Below, one piece after another: positions 1 to 5,840 of a stretch of DNA of 7,948 nt. A model generated the notes under the pieces. It worked only from the letters and a program-made list of their open reading frames with translations, made no database searches and was not told the DNA's origin. Source of the DNA: Crocinitomicaceae bacterium (GTDB lineage: Bacteria > Bacteroidota > Bacteroidia > Flavobacteriales_D > Crocinitomicaceae); contig JAURHO010000073.1 in NCBI GenBank assembly GCA_030833265.1, positions 1 through 7,948 of the forward strand. The letters run 5' to 3'. Within the stretch, counting starts at the first letter, position 1; each line of letters starts with the position of its first letter. A program made the translations under genes and the position numbers.

Positions 1-1
1 A

Positions 2-526
2 ACAGAAACGTACCTTGACGACTACATCGGTGCCTTTGTTGTTTGCACTGGCTTTGGCATTGAGACCCAACTTGAACGCTTTGAAAAAGAGCACAACGAC
101 TACGATTCAATTATGCTCAAAGCCTTAGCTGACCGCCTTGCCGAAGCGTTTGCCGAATATTTACACGAGAAAGTACGCAAAGAAATTTGGGGTTATGCTA
201 GCAAAGAGCATTTCGCCAACACCGAGCTCATTGCCGAAGCATATCGCGGTATCCGACCTGCGCCCGGCTACCCTGCCTGCCCAGACCACCAAGAGAAACT
301 TGGCATATTCAAACTGCTCAATGCTACTGAAAAGATTGGCGTCGAGTTGACCGAATCTTTGGCTATGTACCCTACTGCTGCCGTAAGTGGTTGGTATTTT
401 TCGCACCCAGACGCCAAATATTTTGGTTTAGGAAAGATCACGCAAGAGCAAATTGAGGATGTCGCCAAAAGAAAAGGGCAAACCCTTCAAGAAATCGAGC
501 GTTGGTATAGTTCAGTATTGCACTAA
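2..526 (+). CDS. metH: Cobalamin-dependent methionine synthase, C-terminal activation domain (5'-truncated)
   Basis: The reading frame is open from the left edge, so only the last 174 residues are visible. MetH transfers a methyl group from methyltetrahydrofolate via cobalamin to homocysteine in the cytoplasm. The visible part is the C-terminal activation domain, which binds AdoMet and, with a reduced flavoprotein, reactivates the oxidised cofactor. Recognition rests on DYIGAF at the start, a segment close to E. coli MetH (KALADRLAEAFAEYLHEKVR), the AdoMet-binding RxxxGY motif in RPAPGYPACPDH (Arg at visible residue 85) and SGWYFSHPDAKYF near the end. An internal ATG at 113 is not the start, because the homology continues upstream of it. 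The C-terminus (ERWYSSVLH) lies where the family normally ends. The gene converges on rnhA with overlapping stop codons. Identification is very secure; whether the missing upstream domains are on the same or a split polypeptide cannot be seen. Confidence 0.96.
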   Translation, partial: TETYLDDYIGAFVVCTGFGIETQLERFEKEHNDYDSIMLKALADRLAEAFAEYLHEKVRKEIWGYASKEHFANTELIAEAYRGIRPAPGYPACPDHQEKLGIFKLLNATEKIGVELTESLAMYPTAAVSGWYFSHPDAKYFGLGKITQEQIEDVAKRKGQTLQEIERWYSSVLH

Positions 527-990
527 CTCGGATTTGCTTCAAACCAAGCATCTATTTCAAAAGGTGCTTTGGTGGCTGCTTCAACCGCAAGTTCATCACA
601 GCGTTCGTTTTCCGGATGCCCAGCATGTCCTTTGACCCAAACAAATTCTAAATCAAATTGAGGGTGCAATGCAAGGTAGCGCTTCCATAGGTCGGGGTTT
701 TTTTTGTCCTTGAATCCTTTTTTGACCCAAGAAAAGACCCATCCTTTCGTGATCGAATCAATGACATATTTCGAATCTGAATGAATCACGACTGTGTACT
801 TTTTGTTTTTAATGTGCTCGAGGGCTGCAATGACCGCCAATAATTCCATGCGATTATTTGTGGTTCGTCTGAATCCCTGACTCAACTCCATTCTTTTTTT
901 TCCAAAAGAAAGGATAACACCAAAGCCACCCGGGCCCGGATTTCCTCTGGAAGACCCATCGGTAAAAACAAGTATTTTTTCTTGACTCAT
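523..990 (-). CDS. rnhA: Ribonuclease HI
   Basis: This 155-residue cytoplasmic protein is a type 1 RNase H, which cuts the RNA strand of RNA-DNA hybrids (R-loops, primers) using two metal ions. The length matches E. coli RNase HI (155 residues). All catalytic residues are visible: Asp11 in FTDGSSRGNPGPGG, Glu49 in TTNNRMEL, Asp72 in HSDSKYV, His122 in WVKGHAGHPENERCDELA and Asp132 in the same block. The basic segment around WVFSWVKKGFKDKKNPDLW corresponds to the hybrid-binding basic protrusion of the E. coli enzyme. The ATG start overlaps the ruvC stop codon in an ATGA arrangement, so it is probably translated by coupling from the ruvC transcript. Its own stop overlaps that of convergent metH. 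Two runs of eight A occur in the coding strand (for example in the KDKKNP codons), but the full frame is intact. Confidence 0.97.
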   Translation of the reverse strand: MSQEKILVFTDGSSRGNPGPGGFGVILSFGKKRMELSQGFRRTTNNRMELLAVIAALEHIKNKKYTVVIHSDSKYVIDSITKGWVFSWVKKGFKDKKNPDLWKRYLALHPQFDLEFVWVKGHAGHPENERCDELAVEAATKAPFEIDAWFEANPS

Positions 991-1544
991 TGTTTTAAGC
1001 GGTCTGGGTTTTGTGATAAAAAGGCTGTCCAGGAGTCGCCTTTGGTTTTATTGTGCTCGCCAATTCCTTTCGAAAAATGATGGCAAACGGCTACTGCCAA
1101 ACCATCGGTGGCATCTAGGTATTTTGGCATTTCTGGAAAAGCTAATAATTTTTGCAGCATCGCGGCAACCTGCTCTTTGGAGGCGCTTCCGCTACCTGTG
1201 ATGGATTGCTTGATGCGTCTTGGCGAATACTCCTCAAAAGGAATGTCGTGATTGAGGCTGGCTGCTATGGCCACGCCCTGTGCCCTACCCAATTTGAGCA
1301 TCGACTGAACATTTTTACCAAAAAATGGCGCTTCAATGGCCATCTCATCTGGTTTATACTCGGCGATAATACCGTTTAATCTTTCTAAGATTCTTTTCAA
1401 TTTGTCGGGGTGCGTCGGTAATTTGTGCAGTTGTATGACGCCAAAATTGAGCATTTTGAGCTGATTTTTTTGCACATGAATGAGGCCGTAACCCATCACG
1501 GTTGTTCCGGGGTCAATTCCTAATATGATTTTATCTTCGCTCAT
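987..1544 (-). CDS. ruvC: Crossover junction endodeoxyribonuclease RuvC
   Basis: RuvC resolves Holliday junctions by paired nicks, working with the RuvAB branch-migration motor in recombinational repair. The 185-residue protein has the RNase H-like fold and the complete acidic tetrad: Asp11 in GIDPGTT, Glu71 in MAIEAPFFGKN, and Asp144 and Asp147 in DATDGLAVAVCHH. Phe74 fits the junction-stacking phenylalanine of E. coli RuvC (Phe69). The helix KLGRAQGVAIAA and the segment EYSPRRIKQSITGSGSASKEQV are also typical. The length is slightly above the E. coli protein (173 residues), with a short polar C-terminal tail. The ATG at 1544 lies just before the conserved IILGIDPG strand and no alternative start fits better. 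No clear promoter is visible; TAGATTTA on the minus strand (1559-1552) is a partial match to TAnnTTTG. It is followed by rnhA with a 4-base overlap. Confidence 0.97.
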   Translation of the reverse strand: MSEDKIILGIDPGTTVMGYGLIHVQKNQLKMLNFGVIQLHKLPTHPDKLKRILERLNGIIAEYKPDEMAIEAPFFGKNVQSMLKLGRAQGVAIAASLNHDIPFEEYSPRRIKQSITGSGSASKEQVAAMLQKLLAFPEMPKYLDATDGLAVAVCHHFSKGIGEHNKTKGDSWTAFLSQNPDRLKQ

Positions 1545-1571
1545 GCTGCTGTAAATCTACACACTATTGAC

Positions 1572-1601
1572 TTTGCATCATTAAAAAAACTGCTATCTTT
1601 G
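1572..1601 (+). promoter_or_regulatory. Bacteroidota-type promoter for tRNA-Val
   Basis: TTTG at 1572-1575 is followed after 18 bases by TATCTTTG at 1594-1601, a full match to the Bacteroidota -7 element TAnnTTTG with a -33 TTTG at acceptable spacing. Transcription should begin only a few bases before the tRNA 5' end at 1611, as expected for a tRNA with a short leader. Position and quality make this the clearest promoter in the window; it is inferred from sequence only. Confidence 0.75.
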
Positions 1602-1610
1602 TGCCCTCTC

Positions 1611-1685
1611 GGGTGATTAGCTCAGTTGGTTTAGAGCACTACCTTGACAGGGTAGGGGTCACTGGTTCGAATCCAGTATCACTCA
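1611..1685 (+). tRNA. tRNA-Val (anticodon GAC)
   Basis: A complete 75-base cloverleaf can be folded by eye. The acceptor stem GGGTGAT pairs with ATCACTC (one G-T wobble), with discriminator A. The D arm is GCTC/GAGC with an AGTTGGTTTA loop. The anticodon stem CTACC/GGTAG carries the loop TTGACAG with GAC at 1646-1648, reading the valine codons GUC and GUU. The T arm is ACTGG-TTCGAAT-CCAGT. The 3' CCA is not encoded, so it must be added by the CCA-adding enzyme. The gene stands alone, with its own promoter just upstream and a hairpin terminator one base downstream, so it appears to be a single-gene transcription unit. Confidence 0.97.
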
Positions 1686-1686
1686 C

Positions 1687-1712
1687 AAAAACCGGTTTAG
1701 GCCGGTTTTTTT
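1687..1712 (+). terminator. Intrinsic terminator after tRNA-Val, possibly bidirectional
   Basis: AAAAACCGG (1687-1695) can pair with CCGGTTTTT (1702-1710) around the loop TTTAGG, and the T run extends to 1712. This gives a 9-bp stem followed by a T tract, starting right after the tRNA. Read on the minus strand, the same hairpin ends in a run of five T, so it may also stop transcripts of the exonuclease gene, whose stop codon is about 23 bases away. Confidence 0.8.
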
Positions 1713-1734
1713 ATGCCTTAAAGTTTGACCGCAA

Positions 1735-2463
1735 CTAGGCCCCCATGGTACTTTTGATCTGACTTTCCGGAATCAAGGCGTCTCCTTTCAAGCGCAAAAA
1801 GAGCTGAATCAGTGCCACCACATCTTTCTCGCAGTAAATCATGATGCGTTCGAGGTTCTGCTCTTCGAAATAAACTCGGGCTACATCTGCACCTGAAATG
1901 TCATCTTTTGGTGTCGGGATTTGAAATACATGGCAAAGTAAAGACAAGGACGTGAAAGATTTGTAATCTCCAAATTTCCAGAGTTCGAGGGTATCTAAAT
2001 GGTTAATTTCCCATGGTTTCTTTCCTGCAATTTGTAAAATAGAAGGCAAAGCAATACCGTTGATCAGCATGCGGCGGCAGATATACGGAATGTCAAATTC
2101 TTTGGCATTGTGACCGCAAAGCAAATGATACGGGGTGTTGTAGTGTTCTTCTAATAGGTGTTTGAACTGCTTGAGCAGGGTTTCTTCGTCGTCGTGATAA
2201 AATGATTTCAAGCGGATGGCCCTGCCCTGCCCGCTATCATGAACCATCCCAACAGAAATACAAACAATTTTACCGAATTCGGCAAGAATGCCGCCACGCT
2301 CATTGTAAACTTGGTCTATTCCTTTCTCGGGGCCAACCTGAAAACGGTTTTTTTGCTCAAATAAGGATTGGCCTTTTTCATCGAGATCTTGAAATTGATA
2401 GACCTGCGGAACCGTTTCAATATCAAGAAAAAGGATCTTTTCAAGGGGAATTCTTTCTAACAT
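1735..2463 (-). CDS. PolB-like DEDDy 3'-5' exonuclease (stand-alone)
   Basis: This 242-residue protein is a stand-alone 3'-5' exonuclease of the family related to the proofreading domain of B-family DNA polymerases. The DEDDy motifs are in order: ExoI FLDIET with Asp14 and Glu16, ExoII CGHNAKEFDIPY with Asp124, and ExoIII YCEKDVVAL with Tyr210 and Asp214. Family-typical blocks include AEFGKIVCISVG, KPWEINHLDTLELWKFGDYKS and PTPKDDISGADV. No polymerase domain is attached and the length is normal for the Bacteroidota group. It is predicted to be cytoplasmic. The metal-dependent 3'-5' nuclease activity is inferred from the motifs; the physiological substrate is not established by the sequence. 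The ATG at 2463 fits the family start (MLERIPLEKILFLDIET). It is divergent from msrC across a 65-base gap. Confidence 0.93.
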   Translation of the reverse strand: MLERIPLEKILFLDIETVPQVYQFQDLDEKGQSLFEQKNRFQVGPEKGIDQVYNERGGILAEFGKIVCISVGMVHDSGQGRAIRLKSFYHDDEETLLKQFKHLLEEHYNTPYHLLCGHNAKEFDIPYICRRMLINGIALPSILQIAGKKPWEINHLDTLELWKFGDYKSFTSLSLLCHVFQIPTPKDDISGADVARVYFEEQNLERIMIYCEKDVVALIQLFLRLKGDALIPESQIKSTMGA

Positions 2464-2475
2464 AGGGGAAATTTA

Positions 2476-2483
2476 CAAAGTAA
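2476..2483 (-). promoter_or_regulatory. Candidate -7 element for the exonuclease gene
   Basis: On the minus strand TTACTTTG (2483-2476) matches TAnnTTTG at all but one defined base and lies 12 bases before the exonuclease ATG. A TTTT tract about 18 bases further upstream could act as a weak -33 element. This would give a very short 5' leader. The match is imperfect, so this is tentative. Confidence 0.35.
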
Positions 2484-2487
2484 TCGG

Positions 2488-2517
2488 TTGTTGTTAAGCC
2501 TAAAAACGTGAAATTTG
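2488..2517 (+). promoter_or_regulatory. Candidate promoter for the msrC operon
   Basis: TTG at 2488-2490 is followed after 19 bases by GAAATTTG (2510-2517), which differs from TAnnTTTG only in the first base. It lies 11 bases before the ATG at 2529. The element overlaps the upstream GTG at 2508, which argues that translation starts at the ATG rather than at the GTG. Inferred from the motif only. Confidence 0.4.
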
Positions 2518-2528
2518 TAGTAATTGAT

Positions 2529-3008
2529 ATGGCCGAAACATTATTTTTTTCCAGTACAAGTAAAGACAAGCGCTATGCGGAGTTGTTGCCGCAATTGCAG
2601 GCCCTCATCGAAACAGAAGAAAATCCAATTGCCAACATGGCCAATTTTTGTGCCGCTTTGAAAGAAGCGTTTGGTTGGTTTTGGATTGGCTTTTACATGG
2701 TAGCAGGTGAAGAACTCATCCTTGGGCCCTTTCAAGGTCCTGTTGCCTGCACCAGAATTGCCAAAGGCAAAGGTGTTTGCGGAACGGCTTGGGCACAAGA
2801 AAAAACCATCTTAGTAGAAGACGTAGAGGCCTTTCCAGGCCATATTGCTTGTAGTGCTTTATCAAAAAGTGAAATTGTGGTTCCACTTAAAAAAAATGGC
2901 GCAGTAATCGGGGTACTAGATATTGATAGCACTGAGCTTGCCACCTTTGACCTACTCGATCAAACCCAACTAGAAAAAATTTGCCAATGGTTCGTTACGC
3001 GCTTATAA
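2529..3008 (+). CDS. msrC: Free methionine-(R)-sulfoxide reductase (GAF domain, fRMsr)
   Basis: This 159-residue cytoplasmic protein reduces free L-methionine-(R)-sulfoxide to methionine, normally at the expense of thioredoxin, as E. coli MsrC (YebR) does. It is a single GAF domain. The three family cysteines are present at residues 74, 84 and 108, in GPVACTRI, KGVCGTAW and HIACSAL. Their 10- and 24-residue spacing equals that in E. coli. The substrate-pocket motifs SEIVVPL and GVLDIDS are also intact. I chose ATG 2529 (MAETLFFSS) over an in-frame GTG at 2508 because the shorter form has the usual family start and because a candidate promoter box covers the GTG. The next gene starts inside its 3' end, so it is probably the first gene of an operon running to 6810. 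Confidence 0.95.
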   Translation: MAETLFFSSTSKDKRYAELLPQLQALIETEENPIANMANFCAALKEAFGWFWIGFYMVAGEELILGPFQGPVACTRIAKGKGVCGTAWAQEKTILVEDVEAFPGHIACSALSKSEIVVPLKKNGAVIGVLDIDSTELATFDLLDQTQLEKICQWFVTRL

Positions 3009-4051
3009 TTGGCTTATTGCTCAGCGCATGTGCGCAAGTTGGCACCATCACCGGCGGGCCTACAGATGATTACGCACCAAAAGTTTTAAGTGCAAGCATT
3101 CAAGATCAGCAAGTTGCGGTCAAAGCACAACAACAAATTTTAGTCTTTGATGAATTTATCAAGCTAAAAGATGCCCAAAAACTCATAACACTCATGCCCA
3201 ACGACAGCCGTTTGCAATGCACGGTTAAAGGCAAAGTATTGACCATTGATTTTCTAGATAGCCTCAAAGCGCAAACTACTTACACGCTCATCAGCAACGG
3301 CGGTGTGCAAGATATCACCGAAGGAAATGATTCTTTAATGACCTGGACCTTCTCAACAGGAAAGGTCCTTGACTCCATGACTTTAAGCGCTAGGTTTACG
3401 GAACTTATTCCGGAGAAAAAAACGGGCAAAGTATTGCTTGGCCTTTATGAAACTGACAGCAGTAAAACTGCCCGTTATATGGGTATGTTCACTGACAACA
3501 ACGAATTAAAAATCAAAGGCTTAAAAGATGGAAACTACTATTTGAAAGCTTTTATAGATGCCGATTCAGATGGTGCTTGCGGGCCACAAGAAAGCCAAGA
3601 CCAATACTTTAAGCAAATTAGCTTACAACAGCACCAACAGGATACCCTCTATTTGTATCTTTCTAAACCGATAATGAATGACACGGTCCAAAAGCTTGTT
3701 GCAAAAGATTCAAGCAGTATAACCGATAGTGTACTTCATACCGGAACTTTAATGGTTAATTGGGCCAATTTTGCGCCCGGTTCAGTGCTCTGTATTTATC
3801 AAAATGAGCAACTTATTCAAACTCAACTCATAAGCGACTCACTGACCAAACTGACGGGGCTCAAACCTGGTCTCTACTCCCTACATTTCTTCAAAGACTT
3901 GAATCAGAATGGTCAATGGGATCCAATCAATCCTGAGTTGCAACTGCGCGCAGAACCGCTTTTTATTTATCCGGAAAAAATCAAAGTCAAAGCCAATTGG
4001 GATATCGAAGTCCCCTTGAACAAGACCTTAAATAACTTGTTAGAACCTTAA
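2987..4051 (+). CDS. Ig-like domain lipoprotein of the Bacteroidota type
   Basis: The protein (354 residues from ATG 2987) begins with a short lipoprotein signal, MVRYALIIGLLLSAC, where LSAC is a lipobox with Cys15 as the lipidated residue. It should sit in the outer membrane or periplasm. After the Cys comes a segment typical of a large Bacteroidota family (TITGGPTDDYAPKVL), then a bacterial Ig-like domain of the Big_5 kind at roughly residues 28-125 (ILVFDEFIKLKDAQK, TYTLISNGGVQD, TWTFSTG). Two related beta-sandwich-like repeats follow, each ending in GLKxGxYxL and an Asp/Asn-rich loop: DADSDGACG from residue 191 and DLNQNGQWD from residue 304. These loops resemble calcium-binding loops. 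A TTG at 2981 is a possible alternative start. The ATG lies 22 bases inside msrC, suggesting coupled translation. The specific function is unknown. Confidence 0.85.
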   Translation: MVRYALIIGLLLSACAQVGTITGGPTDDYAPKVLSASIQDQQVAVKAQQQILVFDEFIKLKDAQKLITLMPNDSRLQCTVKGKVLTIDFLDSLKAQTTYTLISNGGVQDITEGNDSLMTWTFSTGKVLDSMTLSARFTELIPEKKTGKVLLGLYETDSSKTARYMGMFTDNNELKIKGLKDGNYYLKAFIDADSDGACGPQESQDQYFKQISLQQHQQDTLYLYLSKPIMNDTVQKLVAKDSSSITDSVLHTGTLMVNWANFAPGSVLCIYQNEQLIQTQLISDSLTKLTGLKPGLYSLHFFKDLNQNGQWDPINPELQLRAEPLFIYPEKIKVKANWDIEVPLNKTLNNLLEP

Positions 4052-4060
4052 AATATGCTC

Positions 4061-4906
4061 ATGAAAAATATACTCTTTCTTGCTTGTACCTTGTTTTCAG
4101 TAAGTACATTCGCTCAAATCCAAACACCTAAGGCCAGCCCAGTTGTTAAAATTCAACAAAAAGTTGGCTTGGCCGATATCCAACTCGAATATTCTAGACC
4201 AGGTGCAAAAGGGCGCGTTATTTTTGGCGACCTCATTCCTTTTGATGCCACATGGCGTCTAGGCGCAAATGAGAATACCAAACTGACTTGTTCTGAAGCA
4301 CTCATTTTTGGAAAAGACACTTTGAAAGCTGGCACCTATGCCCTTTTTGCAAAACCAGGCAAACAAACCTGGACACTTTATTTCTACACCGATTACAGCA
4401 ATTGGGGGCTTCCTGAAACTTGGGATGCGCAAAAAGTGGCGCTAGAATTGAGCGCTCCAGTTCAAAAAAAGCTAGACTTCCAAGAAAACTTAGCCATCAC
4501 GATTGAAGCCATGAATAACAGCGGTGCAAACCTTGAAATCGCTTGGGAAAATACCAAAATCGTAGTGCCATTTGGCTTAAATACGAAAATCAAAGTATTA
4601 GCAAGCATCGATAAAACCATGGCGGGCCCTACTGCCAATGACTACCATGCGGCTGCCACTTATTATTTCACTGAAAATCTCGACCTCAAGCAAGCTTTAG
4701 CTTGGTCTACAAAAGCTGTTGAACTACGCGGTAACTCTGCTTACTGGATGACGCGCCTCAAAGCGCAACTACAAGCCGCTAACGGTGACTACAAAGGCGC
4801 TATTGAAACGGCTAAATTGTCTTTGGAGGCAGCAAAAGCAGACGGCGACAACGCTTACGTGCTTTCCAATCAGAAGTCTATCGAAGAGTGGTCTAAAAAA
4901 CGCTAA
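4061..4906 (+). CDS. DUF2911 exported protein with TPR-like C-terminal helices
   Basis: The protein (281 residues from ATG 4061) starts with a Sec signal peptide, MKNILFLACTLFSVSTFA, with probable cleavage before Gln19, so it is exported to the periplasm or beyond. Residues about 24-165 are a DUF2911 domain, recognised from SPVVKIQQKVGLADIQLEY, SRPGAKGR, PFDATWRLGANENTKL, LKAGTYALFA and WTLYFYTDYSNWG. From about residue 190 to the end the sequence is helical and resembles TPR pairs (ALAWSTKAVELRGNSAYW, GDYKGAIETAKLSLEAAKADG). DUF2911 has no established biochemical function, and none should be inferred here. An ATG at 4055 would add two residues; the second ATG gives the more usual Met-Lys-Asn signal start. 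The gap to the lipoprotein stop is only 3-9 bases, so the two are almost certainly cotranscribed. Confidence 0.9.
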   Translation: MKNILFLACTLFSVSTFAQIQTPKASPVVKIQQKVGLADIQLEYSRPGAKGRVIFGDLIPFDATWRLGANENTKLTCSEALIFGKDTLKAGTYALFAKPGKQTWTLYFYTDYSNWGLPETWDAQKVALELSAPVQKKLDFQENLAITIEAMNNSGANLEIAWENTKIVVPFGLNTKIKVLASIDKTMAGPTANDYHAAATYYFTENLDLKQALAWSTKAVELRGNSAYWMTRLKAQLQAANGDYKGAIETAKLSLEAAKADGDNAYVLSNQKSIEEWSKKR

Positions 4907-4925
4907 TTCAGTTCAATAAGTAGGT

Positions 4926-5840
4926 TTGCTCAAAGAATACCGCCACCATTTATTATTGCACCTCATCATTTTCATGTGGGGTTTTACCGGAATTCTAGGT
5001 AAACTTATTCAGCTAGATGCGCTACTCATTGTTTGGCATCGGCTCTGGATTGCAGCCTTGTTTTTAGGCATCTACATCATCATGAAAAAGCGCTGGGCCT
5101 TACCCAAAGGAAAACAATTGTTCTGGACCATTTTGGTGGGATTAGTGGTCGCACTGCATTGGCTCACGTTTTATACCTCCATTCAGTTATCTACTGCGTC
5201 TTTAGGGATTTTATGTTTGTCTACTACAACCCTACACGTAACTTGGCTCGAGCCGCTCATCATGAAACGCAAATTTTCCTGGATTGAAGGCCTGATGGGC
5301 GTATTGGTCATTGGCGGCATCTATTTTGTGGCTCACGACTTCAAAGGCGATGAAAGAACGGCCTTGCTCATAGGTTTAGTTTCGGCTTTGTGTGCCGGCA
5401 TTTTTTCGGTTTCAAACGGGAAATTAGCCCAACACAACGACACCGCTTCCATTAGCTTTGTAGAACTAAGCACAGGTTTTATCGCGCTTTCAGGATTTTT
5501 TATTTTTCAAGGAAAATGGAGTTTCTCTGAACTATTTACAATGCGGGCTTCAGATTTCTATTGGCTCTTGTTTTTAGGAATTTTATGTACGTCGTTCGCT
5601 TTTTTAGCCACCATTGATATCGTCAAGAAATTAGGTGCCTTTACCGTCTCCTTGAGCATCAACTTGGAACCGATTTACACGATTATTTTGGCTATTTTCT
5701 TGCTGAAAGAGCACAAATTACTCAATTCATCGTTTTATTGGGGTGCCTCCTTAATTATATTGGTGGTACTCGCAAACGGAATTATCAAACACAGACAAAA
5801 ACTTAACGCAATATCAAAACATGGAAATGCAATACAATAA
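4926..5840 (+). CDS. EamA/DMT-superfamily transporter
   Basis: This 304-residue inner-membrane protein has about ten hydrophobic segments arranged as two EamA halves, the drug/metabolite transporter layout. The first segment is LLLHLIIFMWGFTGILGKLI with the EamA-typical FMWGFTG turn. The C-terminal half includes SLSINLEPIYTIILAIFLL, matching the conserved proline-containing helix of the family, and ends in a basic cytoplasmic tail (KHRQKLNAISKHG). The substrate cannot be predicted. The start is taken as TTG 4926: a stop lies in frame at 4917-4919, no ATG occurs before 4974, and that ATG falls inside the first membrane segment. Oddly, this TTG is part of TAGGTTTG (4921-4928), a full match to the -7 promoter box. 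The 3' end overlaps the aldo/keto reductase gene by 20 bases. Confidence 0.9.
   Translation: MLKEYRHHLLLHLIIFMWGFTGILGKLIQLDALLIVWHRLWIAALFLGIYIIMKKRWALPKGKQLFWTILVGLVVALHWLTFYTSIQLSTASLGILCLSTTTLHVTWLEPLIMKRKFSWIEGLMGVLVIGGIYFVAHDFKGDERTALLIGLVSALCAGIFSVSNGKLAQHNDTASISFVELSTGFIALSGFFIFQGKWSFSELFTMRASDFYWLLFLGILCTSFAFLATIDIVKKLGAFTVSLSINLEPIYTIILAIFLLKEHKLLNSSFYWGASLIILVVLANGIIKHRQKLNAISKHGNAIQ

Noticed and set aside
161..468. Minus-strand open frames opposite metH (161-406 and 268-468)
   Set aside because: They lie wholly opposite the conserved MetH activation domain and show no recognisable motifs.
687..905. Two runs of eight A in the rnhA coding strand, one within an AAAAAAC heptamer in the right phase for a -1 slip
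   Set aside because: A -1 slip leads to a short tail that lacks the catalytic His122 and Asp132. The full-length frame is a complete normal RNase HI, and there is no conserved downstream structure to suggest programmed frameshifting.
1013..1379. Plus-strand open frames opposite ruvC (1013-1201 and 1152-1379)
   Set aside because: They are antisense to the RuvC catalytic core, which is intact, and have atypical composition.
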